Shown: positions 11,022 through 22,404 of the stretch, one piece after another | How the letters are laid out: each line of letters opens with the position of its first letter | Numbering within the stretch: the stretch's first letter is position 1 | NCBI GenBank assembly: GCA_963971535.1 | Contig: OZ020589.1 | Location: 48,146,636 to 48,210,635 of the forward strand | DNA from: Notolepis coatsorum | Taxonomy: Eukaryota > Chordata > Actinopteri > Aulopiformes > Paralepididae | DNA: 64,000 nucleotides | Direction: 5' to 3' | The notes under the pieces: generated by a model | The model's input: only the letters and a program-made list of their open reading frames with translations | Databases searched by the model: none | Told to the model about the DNA's origin: nothing | Program-made: the position numbers and the translations under genes

Positions 11022-11975
11022 TCAAGCAACAGACTCGGGTGTCTTCGCGAGATATTCCTTCGCTTTAGCCAACGACCAAAACAAACGCTGACCACCGACC
11101 TTCTCCAACACAGATAGTTTCGCGGGAGCGAATAACGTGGGCCTCAGGCCTAGTCTCCATAGCTTAGTCAGGACCACCTTGTACTCGGCTCTCTGAGCTT
11201 GAACCTCCGGTGTAAAGTCCTCGAAAATGGCCACTTTGTGATCGCCAAACCTCAGAGTACCCCTTCTGGTACGAGCCGACCGCATGATGATTTCTCTCTG
11301 TTGGAGTCTGTTCAGCTTGACTATGATGGGCCTCGGTTCTTTGTTCACGCCGGGAGAAAACCTGCCCGCTCTATAGGCCGACTCACAGATAGGAGGCGAG
11401 GGGAGGACGTCCGTCCCTAGTATCTTCTGCAGCAGTTCGGGCATGGTCTCAGAGAGACGGCCTTCACCGCTGGTCTCCGGTACTCCAACAATCCTGACGT
11501 TGTGGCGTCTATCCCGGGACTGCATCTCCTCCATCGCCGACTGTAGTTTGTTGACTTCAGCCTGCCTAGCCAGCAGGGCGGATTCAAGACCCGCCATCTT
11601 CTCACATTGTGATGATACCTCCGTCGTTAGCATGGCTAGTTCGTTAGCATTAGCCGATGAGGCAGCGTGAATCGTCTCCATCTTGTCTGTCAGCGGGACT
11701 ACCGCCAGCCGTATTTCTTCTGATATCTCACGACGGAGGCTGATACAGAAATCCGCCAACAATTTCTTCTGTGCTTCAGCGATGCGTGCCTCAGAGTCTG
11801 CGTGTACTTTCTTCTGTGCTTCAGCGATGCGTGTCTCAGAGTCTGCGTGTAGCTTGGTCATGACCAAGAGCACAGCTTCGCTTAACTCCCCGACAGCGGG
11901 AGACGGTACGGCCATGCTCGGCGGCGTCGGTGTCGTGCCTAATTCTTTCTTGGCTCTGGTTTCCACCCCCGCCAT
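11022..11975 (-). CDS. LINE-A ORF1: L1-type RNA-binding protein
   Basis: Intact 317-codon frame from ATG at 11973-11975. The N-terminus is low complexity with prolines; residues ~43-72 hold a 14-residue unit (HADSETRIAEAQKK) repeated twice. A coiled-coil region covers ~75-155. An RRM begins with RRHNVRIVGVPE at ~155-167, and a C-terminal domain follows to the end. This is the layout of L1 ORF1p, which trimerises through the coiled coil and binds LINE RNA. It lies upstream of ORF2 on the same strand, separated by 1.95 kb, an unusually long gap for L1-type elements. Identity is supported by architecture and by the adjacent intact ORF2. Confidence 0.9.
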   Translation of the reverse strand: MAGVETRAKKELGTTPTPPSMAVPSPAVGELSEAVLLVMTKLHADSETRIAEAQKKVHADSEARIAEAQKKLLADFCISLRREISEEIRLAVVPLTDKMETIHAASSANANELAMLTTEVSSQCEKMAGLESALLARQAEVNKLQSAMEEMQSRDRRHNVRIVGVPETSGEGRLSETMPELLQKILGTDVLPSPPICESAYRAGRFSPGVNKEPRPIIVKLNRLQQREIIMRSARTRRGTLRFGDHKVAIFEDFTPEVQAQRAEYKVVLTKLWRLGLRPTLFAPAKLSVLEKVGGQRLFWSLAKAKEYLAKTPESVA

Positions 11976-12147
11976 CGTAGAAAGTCGAAAAAAGTTGACG
12001 AATGTATACTAAACACGACGACCTAGCAAACAAATAAAAAACAAATAAAAATAAAATAAAGACTAATGGGGAGAAACGTATATTCAGCACGGTAGAAGGG
12101 AGCTCATGTGAAAACACGTCTACTCCATGATCGCTCAGCTCCGCCCC
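11976..12147 (-). promoter_or_regulatory. LINE-A 5' UTR with presumed internal promoter
   Basis: 172 bp between the 5' insertion junction and the ORF1 ATG. L1-type LINEs carry an internal promoter in this region; that function is inferred from the family. The 5' end reaches the target duplication, indicating no 5' truncation. Confidence 0.55.
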
Positions 12148-12166
12148 TCAGACAACCTTTATTCTT
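12148..12166. repeat. right target-site duplication of LINE-A
   Basis: Exact copy of 4698-4716. Confidence 0.92.
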
Positions 12167-13435
12167 AAAGTGTCGTTTTTTTTTTAATCGTCTGCCACTC
12201 GAACTATGCATTGAACTGCGCTTAGATTGTTATGTATATTATCTTTGTCCAGCTCCGCCCGGGCGAAATGAATATCACAAGTTTCACTCAAACGGACTGT
12301 GTGTGTTGATGAACCGTTCAACCAAGGGGGGTGACCCCCTTGCGGCGAGCTATCTGTGGGTAGCAGGTCAAGACTATCCTAGCTAACACTGCTGATACGA
12401 CGTGTTTTAACATTCTTTCTTGTCCCAGCAGTGCGGCAGTGCTCATGGCCACCACCGCTGCATTACCTCAACGATGGCAGCGCGGTATTGCTCAAGGTTT
12501 ATCGCTGCAGTATTATTTCAACATGAGGTATGAGTACTTTCCTTATTTCAAGTTTAACTCGGACAAACTGTGTCTCAAGTATTTTTATCGTCTGCACACT
12601 GTACTTTGCACTGAACTCTATATAGATTTCTTCTCTCTGTTGAGCGAAATTGGTTCCCTTTTTCTAAATCGTTACAATAAACAATTTCTGGTATGGTTTT
12701 TTATATTTTCTCCCATCCCAATTTCGTATCATCCAATTCAACCCTCCCCTGTCAAGAACGCTGTTTCTTGCCTCCCACAAGCCGGCTGCAATGTGGACTA
12801 AGTCATACATAGCACAAGTCCCCTCCGGTACTTGAGGTAACAGCAGTCGCATCTTTTCACCTGCGCAGCTCGATCTCTCAGTGGTGAGGAGTAACGCGTG
12901 GGAGGCTCACGCTGCCCCCGACACTTCCTGATTCCACTGCGCAGGCGCACCAACCGACCTCTAGGAGTCGCTGTCCACAAAGCCCGATCCCCACCCATCA
13001 GTTTCCCACCCCCTAATACGGCCAATGTGTATTAGTACGGACGACCAGCTAAACTGAAAGCAAATGTGGAGCGCTGGGCTCGAACAGGCGAGCCCAGCGT
13101 CTCCAGATTTCGTGGCGAGCGCCTTGCCCACTACGCCATGTAGCCGCCCAATTTCTGGTATGGTTAAGTTACGTAATGTGGTTGTGGTTGCTATGACCCA
13201 GTCATAGTTGCCAATTGATGTTTGATCGACATCGGACAAGTTATTTGAAGGGGGGGGAAGGAGGGAGGGGAGAGGGGGGATTTTTGTTTTTCTTTTCTTG
13301 TGACTCGCTCTATTTTATGTTTGTTCTCAAGCTCAGGATCGGAATCCAACAGGACCTTAACATGGGGATGTGTATATGTTATAGTGCTCTACTTCAAACG
13401 AATCACATTCAGTCATACTGCAACCTGGTTGGACT
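12167..13435 (+). other. LINE-B inter-ORF spacer (continuation)
   Basis: Noncoding LINE-B sequence between the LINE-A insertion and ORF2, interrupted by a SINE. Removing both insertions leaves a spacer of about 1 kb between LINE-B ORF1 and ORF2. No coding sequence was recognised. A G/A-rich tract lies at about 13250-13283. Confidence 0.7.
12699..13148 (-). repeat. tRNA-derived SINE, complete, with 17-bp target duplication
   Basis: Flanked by CAATTTCTGGTATGGTT at 12682-12698 and 13149-13165. The minus-strand head is tRNA-like (GGCGTAGTGGGCAAGGCGCT, with a TTCGAGCC B-box-like stretch) and its tail resembles the other copies. Confidence 0.92.
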
Positions 13436-14177
13436 ATGGCTAATTTAAATATCTTGATCTGGAATACAGGGGGTCTTAATTTTCCACATAAACGCACAAG
13501 TGTACTAACATGGTTGAAAAGGCAGGAGGTGGACATTGCTTTACTGAGTGAAACGCATCTTTTAATGGCTGACAATGCAAGACTGGCAAATAAATTCTAT
13601 CATAACATAAGCTCCTCTTCTTTTAGCACTAAGTCCCGTGGAGTAGCCATAGTAGCTAAGCGAAAGTTGAATATTAAACTATTAGACGTGTGGTCTGATG
13701 CAGATGGTCGAATTACTATTGCTAAAATGGAATACTCGAACAGGAAAATTGCTCTGATCGCCGCTTATGCCCCTAATGTGTATGACGCTAACTTTTATGC
13801 TGTACTACCTGAAACTACCTGAGTACTCATTTATAGTGGGTGCTGATTTCACTGCCATTTGGGATCCATTGATTGATAAGTCCAGTAACGCTGAAACCCC
13901 CGATCAGAAGCAAGCTACCGCGACCCTACATGCTTGGTCTAAGGACACGGGGGTAATTGATATGATTGTGGCGGTCGCTCAACCCAACCGCGCCAGACTA
14001 CTATTTTTTTCCCCGCGAGACATAAGACTTTTTCCAGAATTGATTATGTTTTTTCTTCCTCTAGGCTATTCGATAGCTTTGATGTTGACTTGAGGCCCAT
14101 TGCACTGGCAGACCACAAATATATCCTTCTTAAGGGTTCACTCAGTAAGATAACGTCCCGTGCCCCCAGATGGCGCT
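13436..14177 (+). pseudogene. LINE-B ORF2, endonuclease segment
   Basis: Begins ATG and reads as an AP endonuclease parallel to LINE-A ORF2 (LNILIWNTGGLN; SETHL; then VGADFTAIWD with Ala in place of the second Gly). Frameshifts at about 13805 and near 13990-14060 break it. It is interrupted at a TTAA (14178-14181) by the piggyBac-like element, within the stretch equivalent to LINE-A RAPRWRFN. Confidence 0.9.
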
Positions 14178-14181
14178 TTAA

Positions 14182-15790
14182 CACTAGCACAGCCGACAAG
14201 GGGTCAAATGACCCCTAGGCATTTTCAATAAATGTATCCTCGTCACTCGGTCGAGCTCCAGCTCTGTCACTCAATGACTTTTCCTAAAAGTACCTGTAGC
14301 TAAGGGGCTACACAACCCTGGCTGTATTGAGATATGTTAGATTAAACCACCACTAAAGAATATTAATATAGCCAGACAGTACAGTTAGACAAAATGGCGG
14401 ACACTCCATTGACTGCGCGGGACAGGGATACAAGTTGAACAAGCATCATGTTTAATGTTAATAGCAAACATACATATTATTTATTACGGTTCTCCTTTAA
14501 TACTAGAATGTCAGTGCAACAAAGTCAACGGTAACGAATGGTTCCTAGACTACGGATACTCGACCGGTGGAGCTCTGAAGGGAGTGAGACGAAACGAGGC
14601 GATACAGGGAAAAGCAAGATGGTGGCTGGAGACGATGGTTTCTCTCTAGAGCTCCTGCTCCAGAGAAACTGTAGACTGGTCGGATAATCCTGTCGTCGCT
14701 GGGAGAAGGGGGTCTCGTACGGAACCGGTCCTTGTATTCCTAGCGCCCGATGGCAGGGTTAATAGCTATTAATCCAAAAGCCTGTTGGCATAGATGGTAG
14801 CTAGCTAGCTTCATTTGTACGTGAAGCTAACCCGCAGACGGTCTCCAATGAGTAGTTATATCCAAACGGCGCTGGGTTTAACTATAAGTCTCTCCACGTT
14901 ACTTCGCTTACACAAGTCACTATACTGTGCCAATAATGGCTCGACAATATTATAGTTGTATCTAAGTAGCCATTAGCTCTCTATAACGATACACCGCTAT
15001 CGGTCTGTGTACAACTGCACCAGACGTCTTTCACTCTCGCTCTGTTAGTTTTCCTGTTATGCTGCTGCTGCTGCCGCACGTCATCTACCCAACATACTCT
15101 ATCTGGTTCCCCGTTGGACTCAGCCTGTTCACCTGTACAGAATCAATGCGCTCGCTCTGGGCTTGTCCGGGCATGTCTGAACATGTCTAGAAAACATGTC
15201 TAGGGGGCGCGCGCCCTGGCGCCTACAGCGTCAAGAATGGGACACAATAAGGCGAACGAAGAATACTGTTTAGGCAAACAGATGACGTTAAGATATATCT
15301 TATATATATATAAACAATATATAAGTTATACAAATAATAAACGCAGACTTTCAGTGTTAATCTGGACCTTCAGAACAGTACCCGTTTTATCTGGCACGGT
15401 TTCTGAAAATTCAAAATGACTTCAGGAAAATGTAATTAGAACGTTATTCCACATATGGGCCGTTGGAACAGACGAAAGTCACAGCACTTTGCGAGCGTCT
15501 AGCACAGGGGTGCCCAACCCGTGGCTCGCAAGCCGCATGTGGCTCTTTGCCCGTCAATGTGTGGCTCTTCCATCAATTTTTTTTAAGGATTATAATATAT
15601 ATTATTTTAATATTTTTTTTTATGTCACTCAAACCTACATTTCATTGTGGTAAACCTCATATCTTTATATTCAGAGGTAATTATATAGTTTACACTGTTT
15701 ATTTTTCTCATATTTCTCATATAAACTGTCGGGTCATCTGACCCGTTCCTGGCGGGAATTAGTAGCATTTTCTCCATGGCTGTGCTAGTG
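14182..15790. mobile_element. piggyBac-like non-autonomous element, TTAA duplicated
   Basis: Terminal inverted repeats CACTAGCACAGCC (left) and GGCTGTGCTAGTG (right) sit between TTAA at 14178-14181 and 15791-15794. TTAA duplication with C-starting TIRs is the piggyBac signature. Just inside the left end is the palindrome GGGGTCAAATGACCCC, with a related GGGTCATCTGACCCG near the right end (15730-15744). No transposase frame is visible over 1,609 bp, so it depends on proteins from elsewhere. The LINE-B reading frame picks up immediately after the right TTAA. Confidence 0.9.
15500..15575 (+). repeat. hAT-type terminal fragment nested in piggyBac-like element
   Basis: CAGGGGTGCCCAACCCGTGG followed by a GGCTCGCAAGCCGCATGTGG-type stretch is the usual end of a hAT/Charlie-type element. 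Only one end was recognised. Confidence 0.6.
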
Positions 15791-15794
15791 TTAA

Positions 15795-16447
15795 CTCAAC
15801 GCTGCTGAAGAACGGGGAATTCAACCTGCAATTTAAAGAGAAGCTCATTGAATTCCTGCAGTTTAATGCTGGATCGGTACAGGACCCCAAGATTTTATGG
15901 AATTCGGTTAAGGGTTTTATTAGAAGTAACACCACTCTCTTTGCTTCAAATCTCCGCAAGGGACGTCTCTCCAAGTTGGTAGAATTGGAAGGGGGTTCAT
16001 AACACGTTGATGTCCTCTATGCAGCACAACTACTCTAGCCGACTGGAGCTCCAGATTAAGGTTGTGAAAAAGGAGATTAACTCCATTTTAAGACAACGGT
16101 CTGAATTTAAAATGCACAGACAACACTACTACTTTCATGGCTCTAGACCTAGTCACCTACTAGCTATGAAGATACGGGCCAGTGAACAATTTGCGGATAT
16201 CCCTGCCATTAAGAACCAACAGGGGGAGGTAACCACCAGCCCTAACAAAATCAACGATACATTTAGCTCATTTTATTCCAACCTATGCAAGTCAGAAGTG
16301 GTCTTTGATCATACTAAGCTGGAGGACTTTCTTAATCAAATTAACTTACCACAGGTCTCAGAGGATGACGCTAAACGGTAAGCTGCACCTATCACACTAG
16401 ATGAGCTTAGGGAGGCGATTGCTGACATGCAACGGGGCAAGGCTCCT
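15795..16447 (+). pseudogene. LINE-B ORF2, linker and early RT segment
   Basis: Matches LINE-A ORF2 residues downstream of the endonuclease (for example KKEINSIL, YYFHGSRPSHLLAMKIR and MQRGKAPGWD). A frameshift lies near 16000 and a stop at 16379-16381. It ends at the 9-bp duplication of the Mutator-like element and resumes at 18050 with the expected next residues. Confidence 0.9.
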
Positions 16448-16678
16448 GGTTGGGACGCGTGTATCACTTCCGCAACGGATTTAGTCGGATTTCGGTTTCC
16501 GGGTTGGCCTGATTGGCCACGACGGCCACGTGACCCACGCCGCTATACACGCCTCTCTGCCTCTGCCGCTGCCTGTGTGTTGACGCGCGCGCGACACAGA
16601 CTTCACTGCCGCTTTCCCACTTCAACGCCAGAGCAATATTGTCGCGCCATCTTCTGCTCACTTAATGCTCACTTAATG

Positions 16679-16815
16679 CTCACTTTTCCCACTTCAATGA
16701 CAGAGCTGCTGTTTAATAATATTGTCGCGTTGTGGAAAGCAGGATGAGAGAGCGTAGATTTCAGTGTGTATCATTTAATCATTTATCATTTAACATTTGA
16801 AAGGCATACATTGTT
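16679..16815 (+). repeat. direct duplication, copy 1 (partner 17287-17421)
   Basis: About 136 bp from CACTTTTCCCACTTCAATGA to GGCATACATTGTTG recurs at 17287-17421 with a few substitutions, inside the Mutator-like element. Confidence 0.85.
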
Positions 16816-16854
16816 GTCATACAGAAGTACAGAATACTTTTATCCAAAATGCTT

Positions 16855-17079
16855 TTTTTTTCTTTTTTTTTTAACTTTATTTTTTAGCGTTTATCGCTTT
16901 TCTGGTCAAGCATGACCGACAGAAACAGGTTGAAATGGGATGTAGAGCAGGGGAAGACATTCTGAGAAATGACGGCGGGTCCGGGAATCGAACTCGTGTC
17001 CCCCAGATCCGTGACGAGCACGGTTTTCCCCGACGCAGAAATAGCGCCGAGATATGCGGTGAGCTACGGGAGCTCCCCC
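16855..17079 (-). repeat. second tRNA-derived SINE family, with 12-bp duplication
   Basis: On the minus strand the head (AGCTCCCGTAGCTCACCGC) and a B-box-like GAGTTCGATTCCCGG are tRNA-like, and the tail is A-rich. TCCAAAATGCTT flanks both sides (16843-16854, 17080-17091). It differs from the 450-bp SINE family. Confidence 0.85.
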
Positions 17080-17286
17080 TCCAAAATGCTTCTTACTGTT
17101 ACTGTTAGAGACTGTGCTAGACAAGATAAGTATGAAATAAAATAGTATAGCATGTAAAATAGAAGTAAAAATAGAGGTCACACTGTTCAGTATAGACATA
17201 TGTACAATGTTCGATGCAGAATAGAAGTAACTGAGTTACCATACAATATACAATATACTATGCAATGTACTAATATACAATACGGC

Positions 17287-17421
17287 TCACTTTTCCCAAT
17301 TCAATGACAGAGCTGTTGTTTAATAATATTGTCACGTTGTGGAAAGCAGGATGAGAGAGCGTAGATTTCAGTGTGTATCATTTAATCATTTATCATTTAA
17401 CATTTGAAAGGCATACATTGT
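17287..17421 (+). repeat. direct duplication, copy 2 (partner 16679-16815)
   Basis: See 16679-16815. The copies flank the nested SINE and other spacer sequence. Confidence 0.85.
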
Positions 17422-17447
17422 TCCGAATGCATGGAAGTATTGATTGC

Positions 17448-17813
17448 GCCGTAACAAATCATTAAAAAAAGATACCGTTAACTGGAATATGTTGTGCCTT
17501 TACACATATGTTGGATTATGTAATTGGTTTGTCATGACAAACAAATAAAATATCGCATCCGCCGGCTGTCTCTGGCTTGCTCCAGCGGACACCAGAGCTC
17601 AGCCCGCGGCGAGAATGTGCTGCCACGAGCGGCATCGCTGAGCTCTGGCTCTGACTACATGCAGTCACTGAGTGTTGTGTTGCTGTAGCCAGCGGGTAAA
17701 TCGCGATTTTTTTTATTTGTTTGTCATGACAAACCAATTACATAATCCAACATATGTGTAAAGGCACAACATATTCCAGTTAACGGTATATTTTTTTAAT
17801 GATTTGTTACGGC
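17448..17813. repeat. fold-back element with ~100-bp arms
   Basis: The left arm starts GCCGTAACAAATCATT and the right arm ends AATGATTTGTTACGGC. The arms stay complementary through the TTGGTTTGTCATGACAAAC block, about 100 bp each, around a ~165-bp GC-rich middle. No clear target duplication was found, so its class is open. Confidence 0.75.
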
Positions 17814-18049
17814 ATAGTCGTTCTATATGAATTGAAAATGTGGGGCCCTGATGTAAACAAGACAAACGTCTTTCTCAGGTCTGCATCCCCTTAACAATTG
17901 TGTGTATTGAGCCGTAGCAGAGAGCGCAAGGCTGCCGCTGCCGCGGGGGCATGCCACGGCGTGTCACATGGCCGTCGCGGCCAATCAGGCGAACCCGGAA
18001 ACCGAAATCCGACTAAATCCGTTGCGGAAGTGATACACGCGGTTGGGAC

Positions 18050-19075
18050 GGCATTTCACCTGAATTCTATATTGCGTTCTGGGGTGTACTCTGTCCCTTA
18101 TTACTTTCAATGATTTTACACTCAGTCAAAGAGGGCAATTTTTCCAGGGATGTCAATATGGCACTTATATCTGTTCTACTCAAGAAAGATAAGGATCCCA
18201 CCGAATGTGGCAGCTATAGACCCTTAAGTCTCCTCGGAGCCGATCTCAAGCTATATGCTAAGGTGCTAGCCATCCGACTTCAAAAGCATATGACATCTCT
18301 AGTTCACCCTGATCAGACTGGCTTTATAAGAGGTCGACTGGTCACTGACAATATCAGACGGTTACTGCACGTGATTGATGCCAGCAAGGATGTCGCAACC
18401 CCTACAGCTGTCATGTCCTTAGACGCGATGAAGGCCTTTGACAGATTGGAGTGGTCTTATTTGTGGGCAGTCCTTAGAAGGATGGGGTTAGGTGAGGGTT
18501 TCATTCACATGATCAAAGTTCTCTACACAGGGCCTTCGGCCATGATCTTAACAGGGAAACTCTGCTCGCCACTCTTCTCTGTCTCGCGCTCTTCTAGACA
18601 GGGTTGTCCTCTTAGTCCCGGACTCTTTGCTTTATCCCTCGAACCTCTAGCTCAGTACATAAGACAATCCCAGATTATATCCCCTGTTTCAATTAAGGGC
18701 ACACATCACCATATCAGCTTATACGCAGATGATGTACTCTTATTCATGTGGTCGGTGGTCCAAATAAAAAAATTCATTACAGGCCCGTGCGTCAATAATT
18801 AAGATGAATGTTTTACCCAGAATTAACTTTATCAGCTCCATGCTACCGTTACCTCCTCCTGTTGGTTACTGGCAAAAACTGCACTCTGCTGCATATAAAT
18901 TCGTCTGGAACAACAAATGCCCACGCTTAAAGAGATCCACTGCACAGAGGAGTAAACTCGACGGGGTTTAGCATTTCCAGACTTCAAATATTATTTTCAA
19001 GCTTTCTCTTTGAGACCTCTGATCACTTGGTTTGACGCTCAAGCAGCCGTGTCCTGGCGACCATTGGAGGAGAAG
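18050..19075 (+). pseudogene. LINE-B ORF2, reverse transcriptase segment
   Basis: Reads as L1-type [70 protein letters not shown] and LYADDVLLF. About 110 residues present in LINE-A are missing near 18747-18785, replaced by a short unrelated stretch. Reading resumes with the equivalent of ARASIIKMN and continues with frameshifts and stops to the retrovirus junction. Four bases (ATAG, 19076-19079) before the LTR repeat at 31686-31689. Confidence 0.92.
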
Positions 19076-19079
19076 ATAG

Positions 19080-19357
19080 TGTTGTGGAAAATGTGTATAC
19101 GGGGGTGGAGGTAGGAAAGGGGTTAGTCTTGACTAGTTTAATATAGGTCAACTAGCAGGGCTCAAAGACACTAGGGCGACAGTCTGGCTGATGTTCTTAA
19201 AACAACCTCAAGATAGGCAGATGGACATTTCAGTACATCATATCGTGTGCTCTAATCTTGTGTCTTTTCTCTCTTTCACACATACACAGCACACACACAC
19301 AGACACAGCACACACACACAGACACACAGACACACACACACAGACACACACACACAT

Positions 19358-19392
<35 letters not shown>

Positions 19393-19624
19393 CACACATC
19401 TCACTCTCTCTTCGACACACACACACACACACACAGACACACACAGTCGTACAGACATACACACCGACACACACACACACATTCCCTGTGTCACAATACA
19501 CACATACAATACACACACGTCTGTACACAGACGCACACACACACAGACACACACACACAATACACACATACAATACACACACGTCTGTACACAGACGCAC
19601 ACACACACAGACACACACACACAT

Positions 19625-19659
<35 letters not shown>

Positions 19660-20102
19660 CACACATCTCACTCTCTCTTCGATGTTCTTAATGTTTTACA
19701 TCATATCGTGTGTGTACATCATATCTTGTTTATCTCTCTTCGATGTTCTTAATGTTTTTATCTAAATCTATGTTCTTCTTAATGTCTTTATCTCTCTTCG
19801 ATGTTCTTAATGTTTTTATCTCTCTCCGATGTTAAATCTACGTGTCATCTTAATGAACGTCATGTCATATCTGACATGATATGACACGTCATCATATCTG
19901 TCATGTGGGGGCAGGACTGAGAGGGGATTTAGGGGACAAGCAGAGGGATTGAGGGGTAGAGTGTTTTTTGTTCAAGCTGTGGTGATCCTCTGCTCGATCC
20001 ATAGCTTTTGCTGTTAAGAACTTCTTTTCCTAAATAAATTACCTACTTGTTAAAATTGGAAATATCGTCTCCTGCTGTGTTAAACAACCATCAGCCACAA
20101 CA
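19080..20102 (+). repeat. retroviral 5' LTR
   Basis: 1,023 bp, starting TGTTGTGGAAAATG and ending CAGCCACAACA. About 19280-19670 is mostly (CA)n with two copies of a GTCTGTACACAGAC hairpin word. Then come several TCTTCGATGTTCTTAATG repeats and a palindromic CATGTCATATCTGACATGAT region near 19860-19895. AATAAA lies at 20033-20038. The partner is 30657-31685. Confidence 0.92.
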
Positions 20103-20700
20103 TTTGGTGACCCTTGACCTGTAGACCGCCCTGCCGGGCCCCCTCACACGGCCAGCTCCGGACCTCTCCCGTAGAAATTCTGGCGGTGTCGACAAACAAA
20201 CACAGGTGAGCATTTTTGCTTTTGATTAGAATATCCGTAAGAGATTCTGAGGGAGGAAAAAGTTGAGCTGACTGTGTGACGAGGTCTGGATGGACGACTA
20301 AAACGAACACGACTGGTGAGGTGTTTACACTAGGGCGATTCCTCTTTTAACAGGCTATAAGTGCGCCACTAATCAATTTTAATTGCATGTTTTCGACCTC
20401 TGGTCAAATTTTTTTCCATCTGTTCAAACTTCTCCCTGACCCCTTTCCCTGATCCCTTTACGACACTCTCCACATACACACATAACTGTGCCTTCTGTCC
20501 TCTGTAGATAAGACTCTCAATTTTCAAAACAAAAACCGGTGCCGCTCTGCTGTTATTCAAAACACACTATTACAGCTGGCATTCTCTGTGTCAAACTAAT
20601 TACGTTTACGGATACACTATTGTTCGTTTTCTTATTGGCTTGTGAAGTTGTTGCTACAGAGAGGCTAGCTGTGATAATATGAGCAGAGAGTAAAAAAAAA
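20103..20700 (+). other. retroviral leader, proximal part; presumed primer site
   Basis: Directly after the LTR comes TTTGGTGACCCTTGACC, the expected place of the tRNA primer site. I could not match it to a specific tRNA. No ORF of note is present. Confidence 0.5.
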
Positions 20701-20753
20701 AAAAAAACAATTTGGGCAGCGTGAGACGAGACTCTAGCTTGTTTGCACTATTG

Positions 20754-20839
20754 GGCACACACACGCACACACACACAGTCACACACACGCACACATACAC
20801 AGTCACACACACACACACACACACACAGTCACACATACA

Positions 20840-20876
<37 letters not shown>

Positions 20877-21157
20877 CACACACACGTACACACACACAGT
20901 CACACACACGCACACACACACAGTCACACACACACACAGTCACACATACAATACACACACACAGTCACACACACGCACACACACACAGTCACACACACAC
21001 ACACACACAGTCACACACACACACACACACAGTCACACATACAATACACACATACAATACACACACACCCCCCATCGCTTAAAAAGTTAGCTATTACACC
21101 CCAATAGGACGCACCAGGTTGGGAAAAAGTAGGGCTTGGATCAGAGATCAGGCCCCT

Positions 21158-21211
<54 letters not shown>

Positions 21212-21330
21212 GGGTTTGCTGACCCCTGTTGGTGGGCCAAGGTGTAGCATACAGACTCATCACATCTCTTTCTCTCTTGGGTTTGCTGACCCCTGGTGGT
21301 AGAAAACACACACACACACACACCGACATA

Positions 21331-21364
<34 letters not shown>

Positions 21365-21411
21365 GTCACACACACACACACACACACACAGTCACACACA
21401 CACACACACAG

Positions 21412-21459
<48 letters not shown>

Positions 21460-21509
21460 ACACACACACACACACAACACAGTCACACACACACACACAC
21501 ACAGCAAAG

Positions 21510-21544
<35 letters not shown>

Positions 21545-21656
21545 CACACCGACACACACACACACACACACACATTCCTGTGTCCCGGTAGACAGCGGGT
21601 TGTGACGCACACACACACAGTCACACACACACACACACACACAGTCACTACACACA

Positions 21657-21700
<44 letters not shown>

Positions 21701-21712
21701 CACACACACACA

Positions 21713-21744
<32 letters not shown>

Positions 21745-22404
21745 GACACACACACACCGACACACACACACACACACACACATTCCTGTGTCCCGGTAGA
21801 CAGCGGGTTGTGACGCACACACACACAGTCACACACACACACACACACAGTCACACACAGACACAAACAGCACACACACACACACACACAGACACACACA
21901 CACACACACACATTCCTGTGTCCCGGTAGACAGCGGGTTGTGACGCACACACACACCGACACACACACACACACACACACATTCCTGTGTCCCGGTAGAC
22001 AGCGGGTTGTGACACACACACACACAGTACGCACACACACACAGTCACACACACACACACACACACACAGTCACACACACACACACACACAGTCACACAC
22101 ACACACACACACAGCAAAGACACACACACACACACACACACACAGACACACACACACCGACACACACACACACACACACACATTCCTGTGTCCCGGTAGA
22201 CAGCGGGTTGTGACGCACACACACACAGTCACACACACACAGTCACACACACACACACACACACACAATCACACACAAACACACACACACACCGACATAC
22301 ACACATACACACACACACACACACAGACACACACACCGACATACACACACACACACACACACACACAGTCACACACAGACACACACACACCGAGTTGTAG
22401 TAGC
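20754..22404 (+). repeat. (CA)n-rich leader with repeated GTGTCCCGGTAGACAGCGGG motif
   Basis: Mostly CA repeat interrupted by CACAGTCACAC variants, a (CT)n block at 21159-21208, and five copies of a ~32-bp non-repeat motif starting ATTCCTGTGTCCCGGTAGAC near 21574, 21782, 21912, 21981 and 22182. A second short sequence (TTGCTGACCCCTG...GGT) occurs twice around 21217 and 21283. Apparent proteins here are translations of simple repeats. Confidence 0.9.

Larger units (their letters stand above)
4717..12147 (-). mobile_element. LINE-A: full-length L1/Tx1-like LINE
   Basis: A complete 7.4-kb minus-strand LINE: 5' end at 12147, 172-bp 5' UTR, ORF1 (11975-11022), a 1.95-kb inter-ORF spacer with tandem repeats, ORF2 (9072-5302), a ~585-bp 3' UTR and a poly(A) tail (T run just after 4716). 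It has exact 19-bp target duplications and no stop or frameshift in either ORF. It sits inside the spacer between ORF1 and ORF2 of LINE-B. It could still be able to move, or could supply proteins to related copies. Confidence 0.93.
16457..18040. mobile_element. Mutator-like (MULE-type) non-autonomous TIR element
   Basis: Ends in long inverted repeats beginning GCGTGTATCACTTCCGCAAC; about 48 bp are identical and similarity extends to about 80 bp with a few mismatches. The 9-bp word GGTTGGGAC flanks both ends (16448-16456 and 18041-18049). Nine-base duplications with long TIRs fit the Mutator superfamily. No transposase frame is visible. Inside are a SINE, a direct duplication and a fold-back block. 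Confidence 0.85.

Noticed and set aside
16457-18040. Reading the Mutator-like element as a hAT
   Set aside because: The duplication is 9 bp with long TIRs, not 8 bp with short TIRs.
20104-20120. tRNA identity of the retroviral primer site
   Set aside because: TGGTGACCCTTGACC could not be matched to a tRNA 3' end from memory, so none was named.
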